Shown in pieces: positions 1-7,544 of a DNA stretch of 8,018 bases. This DNA is from Victivallales bacterium (lineage in GTDB: Bacteria > Verrucomicrobiota > Lentisphaeria > Oligosphaerales > Oligosphaeraceae). The stretch covers positions 1 to 8,018 of the forward strand of contig JAFYGL010000224.1 in assembly GCA_017543165.1 (NCBI GenBank), in the 5' to 3' direction. The position numbers and the translations under genes are program-made. The stretch's first letter is position 1. Each line of letters begins with the position of its first letter. The notes beneath the pieces are model-generated. The model was not told the origin of the DNA, searched no databases, and was given only the letters and a program-made list of their open reading frames with translations.

Positions 1-299
1 AGGTTGAAACGCTTCTTGCCAGGTATAAGGGCTAGCGCCTTCTCCGCATCCTGGCGCAGCATGTCCGCATTGACAGCGGGGCCAGGATAGTTGCCAATCG
101 CCATGATGCCGCCGCCTGGCACCTCGCCCTCATGGACCTCAAAGCCCTTCACATCGTCACCCTGCCAGCAATGCAGTGAAATGGGTGTTGACGCCAAGGT
201 ATCCAGCGCCGCATCAGTATCTACGCCAATTTTGGCATACAATGCTTTCGCGCTCTCGTATTCCCGTTCAATCTGCTCGCGTGAAATGTCAGGCAGCAT
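1..299 (-). CDS. rhaA: L-rhamnose isomerase, N-terminal part (cut by window edge)
   Basis: This is the first 99 complete codons of a cytoplasmic L-rhamnose isomerase, which converts L-rhamnose to L-rhamnulose in the first step of rhamnose breakdown. The match to the RhaA N-terminus rests on several blocks seen here: SLHCWQGDDVKGFE near residues 41-54, a glycine-rich stretch followed by GNYPGPA near 69-75, and ALALIPGKKRFN at the window edge, which parallels the RLIPGPKRLNL segment of the E. coli enzyme. The metal-binding and catalytic residues lie further downstream and are outside the window. The ATG at 299-297 is preceded by GGGAG (plus-strand 307-311) at a normal distance. The gene lies 46 bp downstream of the PHP-domain gene on the same strand with no terminator seen between them, so co-transcription is likely. 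Full-length RhaA is about 420 residues, so roughly three quarters is missing. Confidence 0.93.
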   Translation of the reverse strand, partial: MLPDISREQIEREYESAKALYAKIGVDTDAALDTLASTPISLHCWQGDDVKGFEVHEGEVPGGGIMAIGNYPGPAVNADMLRQDAEKALALIPGKKRFN

Positions 300-345
300 G
301 GCTTTTCTCCCAAATTATCTTAGTAAATCCGTGTCAATCGGAGGA

Positions 346-1686
346 TTAAAAACTACCGCGGCGGACAGCATCCGCAATGGCGGCCTCAGCCTTGGCATTG
401 TCCATTGCCAGCAATGCATTGATTGTGGCCTGCTCTGGGCAAGGCAGCATGCCAACCTTTGCGTAGTAGGCGTTCCTCTCCTTCCTGGAGCGATATTCGC
501 TGTCGTTTTCAGGTGCATTAAGCGCCCTGCCCGCGAAGCGCAGCATACGCGTGTGCCCCACCATGATGGCGGCGCCTTCCTTGAACGTGTGCACGAATGG
601 CGACAGTTCGATGCCGTCGAAGCCATCTACCAAACGCTGTCCTGGCTTGTTGGCCTCGGTGCCGACAAATATGGGCAGGTCCAATTCCTGGGCTGCCAGC
701 ACATATTCTATGAGGGCGGCCAACTTCTTCGCCTTGACCTCTGGGTCCTTGAAATTCCAGTTGCGGTCAGGGATTATGTTCACTGCGGCAACGCCCTTTG
801 CTGCGAGGCAGGCAAGCTGCTCACGTGGATTGGCCTCGCCCTGTGACGCGCCATCCAGCCATGCGCTGACTGGCAAACCGCCGCACTCCAGAATGAAGCC
901 TATCACCTTGTCCAGTTCTGGGAAGGTCTCCGAGGTCGGCTGTGCATAGCCAATGCCGCCACGCTTGATTAGTTTTCCACGCAGGAATTCGTTGAACTTG
1001 TTGTAGTCCTTGGCCTTGGCGACAGTTTCGTCCACATCCGTTCCAAAGATGGCGGCCCATTTGCGGGCTGCTGCCTCTTCACTGCCGTATGTGCTGACTG
1101 CCTTGGCGTTGTATGCCGCGATTATGTGCCGTTCAGTGGCGTTCTTGTCAGGTGTCAATGGCAGCACATCCTTGTCATAATCCAAGTTGAAGTCAGCCAG
1201 TTTTGCATTGATGCGGCTGATGACTGCCCTGTTCCTGGAATGGGAGCGCTCCAGCATGTCCGCAAGCACGGCTGCGGCATGCGTACCCGCCTTAGGCACC
1301 TGGGTGAAACCTGACCCCATGAAATAGAAGACGCCTGGCTCGCCAGGTGAGTTGATTTCCACATCGGAGTATTCCTTGAAGAACACCCTGGATTCAAAGC
1401 TGACAGCAGAGCGCAGTTTCAGCAGATCCGTTGCGGAAATGAATTCGTCCAATCCCTGAAGCACATCGAAATCGCAGATTGCGGCGGCGAAAAGCCCAAG
1501 TTTCTTCATTTCAAAGGCAATTCGCGAAGGGGACCAGCCTTCTCCATTGTATGAGAAGAATGTATGCAAATGCATGTTCACATAGTCATTCTCCTTCGGG
1601 AAAACTGTTTCAGCCGCAAGTTTCTCCAATGCGGCACGCCTCTCATTAGGCGAAAACGACGACAATGCCTGCAGTAAATCCGACAT
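346..1686 (-). CDS. PHP-domain protein, probable metal-dependent hydrolase, upstream of rhaA
   Basis: The product is 446 residues with no signal peptide or membrane segment, so it is probably cytoplasmic. The PHP call rests on the first metal-binding motif, NMHLHTFFSYNGEG (H39 and H41), followed by an alpha/beta unit with CDFDVLQG (D72, D74) and then SFESRVF (E98), which fits the usual order of PHP ligands. Later candidate ligands are H187, D307 in IPDRNWN, E344 in GTEANKPG, H366 and H378. PHP enzymes are typically phosphoesterases using two or three metal ions, but the substrate here cannot be read from sequence. An open frame extends upstream to 1842 through the hairpin repeats and into the EF-G-like gene; that extension is low-complexity and not credible. 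A GGAG at plus-strand 1698-1701 lies 11 nt before the ATG at 1686 and only 5 nt before an in-frame GTG at 1692, so the true start may be the GTG. Its position just before rhaA suggests a role linked to deoxysugar metabolism, which is inference. Confidence 0.82.
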   Translation of the reverse strand: MSDLLQALSSFSPNERRAALEKLAAETVFPKENDYVNMHLHTFFSYNGEGWSPSRIAFEMKKLGLFAAAICDFDVLQGLDEFISATDLLKLRSAVSFESRVFFKEYSDVEINSPGEPGVFYFMGSGFTQVPKAGTHAAAVLADMLERSHSRNRAVISRINAKLADFNLDYDKDVLPLTPDKNATERHIIAAYNAKAVSTYGSEEAAARKWAAIFGTDVDETVAKAKDYNKFNEFLRGKLIKRGGIGYAQPTSETFPELDKVIGFILECGGLPVSAWLDGASQGEANPREQLACLAAKGVAAVNIIPDRNWNFKDPEVKAKKLAALIEYVLAAQELDLPIFVGTEANKPGQRLVDGFDGIELSPFVHTFKEGAAIMVGHTRMLRFAGRALNAPENDSEYRSRKERNAYYAKVGMLPCPEQATINALLAMDNAKAEAAIADAVRRGSF

Positions 1687-1709
1687 CTGCACTATAACTC
1701 CAATAATAT

Positions 1710-1787
1710 GTGCGCCCCGTGACGGGGCGCACTCAGGTTGAAATACAGGTGCGCCCTGCGGCAGGGCGCACTCAGGTAAAAACACAG
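1710..1787. repeat. Two tandem 39-bp units, each with a covarying GC-rich hairpin
   Basis: Two head-to-tail units occupy 1710-1748 and 1749-1787. Each begins with a perfect inverted repeat of 10-bp arms and a 3-nt loop: 1710-1719 with 1723-1732 (loop TGA), and 1749-1758 with 1762-1771 (loop CGG). Each hairpin is followed by TCAGGT, an A-rich stretch and ACAG. The arms differ at one position, GTGCGCCCCG against GTGCGCCCTG, and the partner arm carries the matching change, so pairing is preserved. The block starts 2 bp past the stop of the EF-G-like gene and ends 18-24 bp before the start of the PHP gene, on top of the latter's leader. No run of T follows the hairpins on either strand, so they are not classic intrinsic terminators. 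They could be REP-like elements, mRNA 3'-end stabilisers or Rho-linked processing sites. Confidence 0.88.
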
Positions 1788-1789
1788 GA

Positions 1790-3811
1790 TTATTCTTCTT
1801 CCTCTTCCTGTGCGGCTGCCTCGGCCTGGATCTTGTCCGCAATCATCTTCGGCACTGTCTCGTAGCGCTCGAACTTCATCTCGAAGGAGCCACGGCCCTG
1901 TGTCATGGAGCGAAGCTGAGTAGGATAGCTGTAGATTTCCGCCAGAGGCACTTCGGCATTTACCACCTGGAGGCCGTCTTCGCGGTCCATGCCCAGGATG
2001 CGTCCGCGCCTGGAGTTCAAATCGCCACTGATGGCGCCCATGTACTCTTCTGGGAAGATGATCTTGAGGCTGTAGATAGGCTCAAGCAGCATTGGCTTTG
2101 CAGCGGTCATTGCATCGCGGAATGCCCTGCGGGTGGCAATCTTGAACGCCATTTCGGATGAATCCACTGGATGGTACTTTCCATCAAAGACAACTGCCTT
2201 GAAGTTGATTACCAGAGAGCCAGACAGAGGACCAGCGATACGTGTCTCGTTGACGCCCTTTTCAACGGCAGGAATGTAGTTCTTGGGAATGTTGCCGCCC
2301 ACAACCTCGTTGGCGAACACAAAGTCTGGCTCGCCTTCCGCTGGAGTGATGGGTTCCAGCCTCATGTGGACCTCGGCGAACTGGCCATGGCCGCCAGACT
2401 GCTTCTTGTGGCGGTACTGTGCCTGACCGACGGAGGTGATGGTCTCCCTGTAAGGAATCCTGGGCGTGTCCAGATTGACCTCGACCTTGAAGTCATTCTT
2501 CAGGCGTGCGCGCACCAGGTTGATCTGCTGGTCGCCCATGCCGCTGAGGATGGTCTGCTTCGTCTCAAGATTGCGCTCGATGCGGAGCGTGGGATCTTCC
2601 GCCGCAAGGCGTGCCAGTCCCTGCGCCACCTTGTCTTCTTCGCCCTTGGCTGCGGCGCTGACCGCGAAAATCGTGGTTGCCTGTGGATAGACGATAGGCG
2701 CAAAGGTGGCTTCGCAGCCCTTTGCAGCCAGAACATCGGAAAGTCCTGTGTTCTTCAGCTTCGCAACAGCGATGATTTCACCTGGGCCAGCGGTCGGAAC
2801 CGTAGCCTGGTCCTTGCCCTGAATCTGAAGCAGGTTTCCAATGCGCTCCTTGCCGTTCTTGGTGATGTTGTTGACTTCGGAATCGGCAGAGAATGTGCCA
2901 GCGAGAATGCGGACATAGTTCATCTGGCCGATAAAGCTGTCGTTGACGCTCTTGAACACATAGCCCACTGCATCGGCGGAACTGCGGTCAAGGCTGCCTG
3001 CGGAGAGGTTGAGCGGCACATCGTCCAGCGGCGATGGGCCAAAGTCCATGATGGCATCCATCAGTTCGGTGACGCCCACGTCCTTGGCGGCGCTGCCTGC
3101 GAAAATCGGGATAAGCGTGCCAGTAAGCACAGCCTTTCTGAAACCGGACACCAGTTCTTCTGCGCTGAGTTCGCCTGCGTCCAGGTACTTCTCCATCAGT
3201 TCCTCGTCGCTTTCCGCGATGGAATCTGTCAGGTTCTGCTTGTAGTCGGCTGCTTCGCCAGTTGCATTGTCGTCAAGCACCTTTGCCACTGCGGAGAGCT
3301 GCGCCTTTGCGCCCACTGGTATTGTGCATGGGATGCACTTGGTTTCGCCATAGCTCTGGCGGATGATGTTCAGCACGCCTTCGTAGTCGGCCTGTTCGCG
3401 GTCGCAACCATTGATGTAGATCATGCAAGGCATCTTGCGCTTTGAGGCCTCTTTCCATGCGCGGATGGTGCCAGGTCCAATGCCCAGCGCGGCATCCACC
3501 ACCAGCACCATCATGTCAGCGATGTTGATGGCATTGATTGCCTCGCCGCAGAAATCGGAGTTTCCAGGCGTGTCCATGAAGAAGAAATGGCCGTCCTTCC
3601 AAGGGGCATGAAGCACGCTTGTGTAAATGCTGCCCTTGCGCTCCTGCTCTTCCTTGCGGAAGTCTGACACGCTGGTGCCGGCATCCACGCTGCCGCAGCG
3701 ACCGACTATTCCCGCTTTGAAAAGCATCAAATCGGACAAAGAGGTCTTTCCAGAGCCGGCATGGCCAGCCAAAACAAAGTTTCTGATCTTTTCAGGGGCA
3801 CAGTTTTTCAC
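1790..3811 (-). CDS. Elongation factor G-like translational GTPase (EF-G-2 / FusA2 type)
   Basis: This 673-residue protein has the five-domain architecture of ribosomal translocase EF-G, slightly shorter than the usual 690-700. Visible motifs are the P-loop GHAGSGKTS (16-24), a switch I region around 58-64, G3 DTPGNSDF (80-87), G4 NGCD (134-137) and G5 GSAAKD (239-244). Domain IV keeps the tip segment YHPVDSSEMAFKIA (H547 corresponds to the functional His of the EF-G tip) and GGNIPKNYIPAVEKGV (505-520). Domain V has EPIYSLKIIFPEEYMG and a GRG turn near 639-641. Unusual points are Asn at position 84, where canonical EF-G has the catalytic His, Gly in place of Lys in the NKxD motif, and an acidic tail of five Glu. 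These divergences suit the paralogous EF-G-2 group rather than the housekeeping fusA, and no rpsL, rpsG or tuf genes flank it. The start is GTG at 3811, supported by GGAGAG at plus-strand 3818-3823. Confidence 0.9.
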   Translation of the reverse strand: MKNCAPEKIRNFVLAGHAGSGKTSLSDLMLFKAGIVGRCGSVDAGTSVSDFRKEEQERKGSIYTSVLHAPWKDGHFFFMDTPGNSDFCGEAINAINIADMMVLVVDAALGIGPGTIRAWKEASKRKMPCMIYINGCDREQADYEGVLNIIRQSYGETKCIPCTIPVGAKAQLSAVAKVLDDNATGEAADYKQNLTDSIAESDEELMEKYLDAGELSAEELVSGFRKAVLTGTLIPIFAGSAAKDVGVTELMDAIMDFGPSPLDDVPLNLSAGSLDRSSADAVGYVFKSVNDSFIGQMNYVRILAGTFSADSEVNNITKNGKERIGNLLQIQGKDQATVPTAGPGEIIAVAKLKNTGLSDVLAAKGCEATFAPIVYPQATTIFAVSAAAKGEEDKVAQGLARLAAEDPTLRIERNLETKQTILSGMGDQQINLVRARLKNDFKVEVNLDTPRIPYRETITSVGQAQYRHKKQSGGHGQFAEVHMRLEPITPAEGEPDFVFANEVVGGNIPKNYIPAVEKGVNETRIAGPLSGSLVINFKAVVFDGKYHPVDSSEMAFKIATRRAFRDAMTAAKPMLLEPIYSLKIIFPEEYMGAISGDLNSRRGRILGMDREDGLQVVNAEVPLAEIYSYPTQLRSMTQGRGSFEMKFERYETVPKMIADKIQAEAAAQEEEEE

Positions 3812-3817
3812 AGCGTT

Positions 3818-3823
3818 CTCTCC
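3818..3823 (-). promoter_or_regulatory. Ribosome binding site fixing the GTG start of the EF-G-like gene
   Basis: On the minus strand this reads GGAGAG, 6 nt before the GTG at 3811-3809. No in-frame ATG lies nearby with equal support, so it decides the start. An out-of-frame ATG covering the same bases opens a five-codon frame whose TGA overlaps the GTG start; this may be chance. Confidence 0.75.
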
Positions 3824-3849
3824 ATAGATAGTGAATTAGTTAATTTTCA

Positions 3850-3864
3850 AACGCATCTTGCGTT
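3850..3864 (-). promoter_or_regulatory. Small perfect hairpin in the leader of the EF-G-like gene
   Basis: The sequence AACGCA, TCT, TGCGTT forms 6-bp arms with a 3-nt loop, about 40 nt upstream of the GTG start and downstream of the candidate promoter. It would sit in the 5' untranslated leader. It is short, and a role is not shown. Confidence 0.35.
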
Positions 3865-3897
3865 ATGACACGGAAAATGCAAAACAAAAACGTGCGA

Positions 3898-3925
3898 AAT
3901 TTAATGCAACAATGCGAATTTACAA
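3898..3925 (-). promoter_or_regulatory. Weak candidate sigma-70 promoter for the EF-G-like gene
   Basis: On the minus strand TTGTAA (3925-3920) and TAAATT (3903-3898) are separated by 16 bp. Each matches the consensus at four of six positions. The surrounding 3840-3930 stretch is AT-rich compared with the coding sequence, as expected for a promoter region. Other weak pairings are possible here, so this is one option only. Confidence 0.25.
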
Positions 3926-3989
3926 GAGGAAGACACGTTTATTCAGTGCGCACATCCTGCCGTACATGAGAGTCCTTTTTTCTCTTTAA

Positions 3990-4102
3990 TGCAGAGGCGC
4001 AGAGACGCAGAGGTTTACTGTTTTTCAATAGATTGTTAACAATAAAAACCTCTGCGTCTCTGCGCCTCCGCGCCCCTGCGTTAGAATCTCTGCGCCTCTG
4101 TG
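3990..4102. repeat. Degenerate 8-bp repeat (YCTCTGCG) arranged as a large inverted repeat
   Basis: The right side consists of consecutive octamers CCTCTGCG (4049), TCTCTGCG (4057), CCTCCGCG (4065) and CCCCTGCG (4073), a 6-bp break TTAGAA (4081-4086), then TCTCTGCG (4087) and CCTCTGTG (4095). The left side, 3990-4013, carries three octamers in the opposite orientation. Together 3991-4016 and 4046-4071 are inverted copies, 25 of 26 bases pairing, with a 29-bp AT-rich spacer that contains the palindrome ATTGTTAACAAT (4032-4043). Similar CAGAGRCGCAGAG repeats are known to occur in intergenic DNA of many unrelated bacteria. The structure lies just past the glycosidase-like gene and may slow or stop transcription, but no U-tract follows it on the minus strand. 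The last codons and the stop of that gene lie inside the repeat. Confidence 0.88.
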
Positions 4103-7100
4103 TTGTATTTCCAGGCGGAGAAGTTGCAGGCGGAGTTGCCGTTGATGAGGAAACTGACGTAGTGCCTGCCCGTCAATGGCTGCTTCAATGGCACGCGGAT
4201 GAAGTCAAAGTCACGCCAGCCACCAGTGCTTGTCAACGGGAACACGGCGGACAGCACCTCTGGCTTTCCTGGCGCTTCTGTCAGCATCTGTATGGTGCCG
4301 CCCTCGTATTGCTTGTGCACGGCCACCTTGATTTCAATGGCTCTTGCGCCTTCCGTGCCGAAGTCGATTTCACCGAAGGCAATGACAGCGCCATCCTGCA
4401 TCTGGCCGAAATACGATTTGTCCTGGGACACGGTGCAGTTGATGCTGCCAACGCAATCAGCCACGCCGTATAGTTTGCCTGGCTGGCCTTTTGTGCTGTG
4501 GTACTTGATTTTAGGGGTGTGCTGGACTGTCTCGCCGCAGTCAAACGTGGCGAATGCCGCCAATGTCTTTTGCACATCGGCAGCCAGTGCCTTGTCACCT
4601 TCTATCCAGACCTCAAAACCGTATGGCTCCAGACGCAGAGGCACGGCATTTCGTAAAAATCGGGGTTGCGCATTGCCTTCCTTGCAAATCCAGATGCCAT
4701 GCGGCGCGTCTATGGTGGTCATTGCCTCGGCGACGGCGGGCTGCGTATTTACAAACAGCCACATGCGCACGCCATTGCCGCCGCGCCAGGCGGTACTTGC
4801 AATAACTGGCAGGCGAACCTTCTGGCGCGCATAGCCGCCCCAGATGCTGTCCGCCATCTTCATTGTGCCGCCAAAGTCGAGAGGAGCCAGCATGCTTCCA
4901 TGGTTGAACCAGGGCAGAAGCGCCTTGCGCAGATGGATTGCCTTCTTGACGAAGAGGCGGCGCATGTCCGCCCTGCTCAATTCCACTGGCTGGAACCAGC
5001 CTATCTGCTCGGCATTGACAAGTTGCTGCGCCACTTTGCAGAAGAAGGACTGCGCATCGCCTGGCGCAATGCAGTTGTAGAGGCGTCCCACGAACTGCAC
5101 TCGCCCCGCATAGATGGACTGGAACAAGGGAATCTGCTCTGGCTCCGTCCAGCGCGCCGCAAGAAAGCCGTCGAACTGCTTCATATAGGGTTCGGCATTT
5201 TCCTCGGTGGTATGGCTGAAATCGGGATATTCCTTGTGCAGAATATTGAAGATACGGGCAAATATGGGCCAATATCCCTGTTCAAGCCACACGGAGGAAT
5301 CGTTCAGCTTGTGGTCATGCGAGGCATCGTAGCAAAGATGTGGCCTGCCTGTGCCGACCTGGTCGTGGTACAAGCCGCTGAAACCGTCCCTGGCCATCTT
5401 CGTTGTAAGCGAAACAAGGACATCCTGCCATCCATTGGCGGCGGGGCACATTACGGTGTAGTTCATGTTCTTTCCATAGTTTTCGCTGTTGATGCTGCCA
5501 TCCTTGTTCTTGACGGCGTACTTGAGGCCTTCGGACGAGTGTTTCCAATCGCTGTGCCTGGGGCCGTCCTGCGTGTTCCAGAGCCTGTCGTCCACGTATG
5601 GCAGCACATATATTCCAGCCTGCTGGAGTTCCTTAAGGACGCCAGGCGTGAAATCCTTTGCCCTGAAGTGGGGCCAGCCGTATTCGCTGGTGTCGTTCCA
5701 CTCGTACCAGTGCACGCAGAACGGCATGTTCAGGTATTTGCGCAGGTATTTCAACTCCTTGACTTCCCTGTCCAGCTTGTTCTTGTCCTTGGAAATCAGG
5801 CGTATCCACAAGGCATTGTCCCTGAACCACTGCGGTGTTGATGTGCGTGGCAGGCTGGCATGCCACCAGCTTGCCTCCTTCTCCAGGAAACGCCTGTATA
5901 TACGCCCTGCCTCGTACCACTGTCCATTGTACAGTTCGACAACGGCCTTGCCATTCATCCTGAAGTTGTTTTCCTGCCTGTTTGCCACAACGGGATTTTC
6001 CCAGTTCACCAGCAGGTTGCCGTGGCTGCCTTCGGCGGAATAGGACTTTGTCAAGGCACGGCCATCCTCATATCCAAAGTAGATGCCCTGCTTGCTGGCC
6101 TCGTTGTAGTATGCGCCGAACTGCATGGTCACGCGCCCTGATGGATAGACGCCAGACTGCCCTGCCCTGAACATGTCCATCAATGGATTGCGCAGCAGAA
6201 TGCCAGACATGTAGGGGTGCACCAAACGGCCATGCTCGCCCAGTCCAGCGAATGCATATTCTGGATAGCGTACGCTTTCCAGCATGTAATCCGAACTATT
6301 ATGCAAATGGAAATCACTTTCAATGCGGGCATTGCCGAAACGCAGCGTGGAATGCGCGTCAAAAGGAATATCCCCATCCCCTGCCCAGATTATCTCAAGC
6401 GTATTTCCCGACACAGTGGACAGCCATTCCACCTCAGGCGAATTATATGCGATGACTCTTCCCTGCTTTCCCCTGTACCACCTGGCGCTCCAGGATATTG
6501 CCTTATCGCCGAAGATGCTGGCGTTGCGGCGCCTGTCCAGCACCTCCACCAGAGGATGTGCGCCCCTGCCCTGCCCAGTCAGCGCCATTGCCGCCATCCG
6601 CTCTGTCACGATGATGCGGCAATTTGACGCGGCGTTCATTTTTCTGGCGAAATCATCCAGCGTGGCATTCTGGTTCTGCTGCACAAAAGAGGCCAATTCC
6701 CTCAGTTTCTTCTGGTCATAGCCAGTTCTTGCGGCGCGGAGAATGCCATTTGCCGCCATTTGCGCGGCCAACTGGCCCTGCTGTTGGATTTGCTGGCAGA
6801 GTTCCTGCAAATCAGGCTCCACCTTAAAGAGGCCCTTGCGCCTTGGCTTCACCAGCTTTTCCTGGCTGCAAAGCGCGGCAATCTCCGCCTGGGTCAAGGC
6901 ACGGCCATAGATGGCGGCATTGGCAAATGCCCCGTTCATGAACCAGGGACCGCCGCCAAAGCCGCGCCCAATTTCCACAGGCACATCCAGGGCCTGCGGC
7001 TTGACATCGGGAAATTTTCTGCTTATTCCGCAACTGCCATTCAGGAATATGCTGACGCTGTATCCCTTTTCGCCCTGGGCCGCGTCGGAATAATATGCGA

Positions 7101-7539
7101 TTACAGCCGCCACATGCGCCCATTCGCCAGATTGCGGCAAATCCTTGCTCAGCGTGTGGGCGCACCAGTTCTTGCCGTCATGGAAGTTCACATACAATTC
7201 ATCATGCAGTTTGCCGAAGATGAACTCCTTGCCCTTGGAGAAGAACATGTCCACCGAATTGGGCAGTGTCTTGTCCTCGGGATTGTAGTTCAGTTTAAGC
7301 GTCGCCACCAAGGTCAGGCCATTGGACGTTAGGTGCATGCTGTTGCTGTTGGGGATGAAGGCAAAGTCGCCATTGCCGCCAAGCTGAAGTTGCCCGTCGG
7401 CCTGTTTTGCCCTGCCCTTGAGTTCCAGATTGCACTTTTCCTCCGCAAAGTCATAACGGCAAAGCAATCCCTGGCTTAAATCCTGCCCGAAAGCACAAAA
7501 ACACAGCAGAAATGCAAGACAAAGCATAAGATGATTCAT
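4081..7539 (-). CDS. Large secreted glycosidase-like protein: LamG, DUF6259-like TIM barrel, CBM6-like module
   Basis: This 1152-residue protein begins with a signal peptide (hydrophobic MLCLAFLLCFCAF, probable cleavage after AFG-18). Residues 20-225 look like a LamG/concanavalin-type lectin fold, ending in the typical AAIYGRALTQAEIAAL helix. Residues 240-300 are a Gln-rich helical linker. Residues 360-550 resemble the beta-sandwich, and 560-900 the (beta/alpha)-barrel, of DUF6259-type proteins, which resemble glycoside hydrolases. Candidate catalytic acids sit at predicted strand ends: D726 in SGLYHDQVG and E779/E780 in HTTEENAEPY, with E613 (HWYEWND) and D650/D651 (YVDDRLW) also placed to line a cleft. 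Residues 990-1147 match a CBM6 carbohydrate-binding pattern: ARAIEIKVA, GGTIQM, STGGWRDFD, a PLTGRHYVSF strand and the closing CNFSAWKY. The protein probably acts on a glycan in the periplasm or outside the cell; the substrate is unknown. The ATG at 7539 is preceded by GAGGAA. The last residues, NTEAQRF, are encoded by the 8-bp intergenic repeat. Confidence 0.85.
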   Translation of the reverse strand: MNHLMLCLAFLLCFCAFGQDLSQGLLCRYDFAEEKCNLELKGRAKQADGQLQLGGNGDFAFIPNSNSMHLTSNGLTLVATLKLNYNPEDKTLPNSVDMFFSKGKEFIFGKLHDELYVNFHDGKNWCAHTLSKDLPQSGEWAHVAAVIAYYSDAAQGEKGYSVSIFLNGSCGISRKFPDVKPQALDVPVEIGRGFGGGPWFMNGAFANAAIYGRALTQAEIAALCSQEKLVKPRRKGLFKVEPDLQELCQQIQQQGQLAAQMAANGILRAARTGYDQKKLRELASFVQQNQNATLDDFARKMNAASNCRIIVTERMAAMALTGQGRGAHPLVEVLDRRRNASIFGDKAISWSARWYRGKQGRVIAYNSPEVEWLSTVSGNTLEIIWAGDGDIPFDAHSTLRFGNARIESDFHLHNSSDYMLESVRYPEYAFAGLGEHGRLVHPYMSGILLRNPLMDMFRAGQSGVYPSGRVTMQFGAYYNEASKQGIYFGYEDGRALTKSYSAEGSHGNLLVNWENPVVANRQENNFRMNGKAVVELYNGQWYEAGRIYRRFLEKEASWWHASLPRTSTPQWFRDNALWIRLISKDKNKLDREVKELKYLRKYLNMPFCVHWYEWNDTSEYGWPHFRAKDFTPGVLKELQQAGIYVLPYVDDRLWNTQDGPRHSDWKHSSEGLKYAVKNKDGSINSENYGKNMNYTVMCPAANGWQDVLVSLTTKMARDGFSGLYHDQVGTGRPHLCYDASHDHKLNDSSVWLEQGYWPIFARIFNILHKEYPDFSHTTEENAEPYMKQFDGFLAARWTEPEQIPLFQSIYAGRVQFVGRLYNCIAPGDAQSFFCKVAQQLVNAEQIGWFQPVELSRADMRRLFVKKAIHLRKALLPWFNHGSMLAPLDFGGTMKMADSIWGGYARQKVRLPVIASTAWRGGNGVRMWLFVNTQPAVAEAMTTIDAPHGIWICKEGNAQPRFLRNAVPLRLEPYGFEVWIEGDKALAADVQKTLAAFATFDCGETVQHTPKIKYHSTKGQPGKLYGVADCVGSINCTVSQDKSYFGQMQDGAVIAFGEIDFGTEGARAIEIKVAVHKQYEGGTIQMLTEAPGKPEVLSAVFPLTSTGGWRDFDFIRVPLKQPLTGRHYVSFLINGNSACNFSAWKYNTEAQRF

Positions 7540-7544
7540 AAGAC

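Noticed and set aside
312..338. Promoter inside the PHP-rhaA gap (TTGACA and GATAAT on the minus strand)
   Set aside because: Both hexamers look good, but they are only 12 bp apart, too close for a sigma-70 promoter.
91..846. Plus-strand open frame crossing rhaA and the PHP gene
   Set aside because: It spans two minus-strand genes and the gap between them, and its product is unrecognisable.
1687..1842. Upstream extension of the PHP reading frame through the hairpins into the EF-G-like gene
   Set aside because: The added residues are low-complexity products of the repeat, there is no supporting ribosome site at 1842, and a GGAG lies close to the later starts.
2171..3445. Long plus-strand open frame of 424 codons opposite the EF-G-like gene
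   Set aside because: It lies wholly antisense to a gene with clear EF-G motifs, has no recognisable domains and no good ribosome binding site, so it is a shadow frame produced by codon bias.
3991..4071. Intrinsic transcription terminator
   Set aside because: The 26-bp stem is strong, but the spacer is long and the sequence after the stem on the minus strand is A-rich, with no U-tract.
4666..5841. Plus-strand open frame of 391 codons opposite the glycosidase-like gene
   Set aside because: It is antisense to a well-supported coding region and its translation has no family-like motifs.
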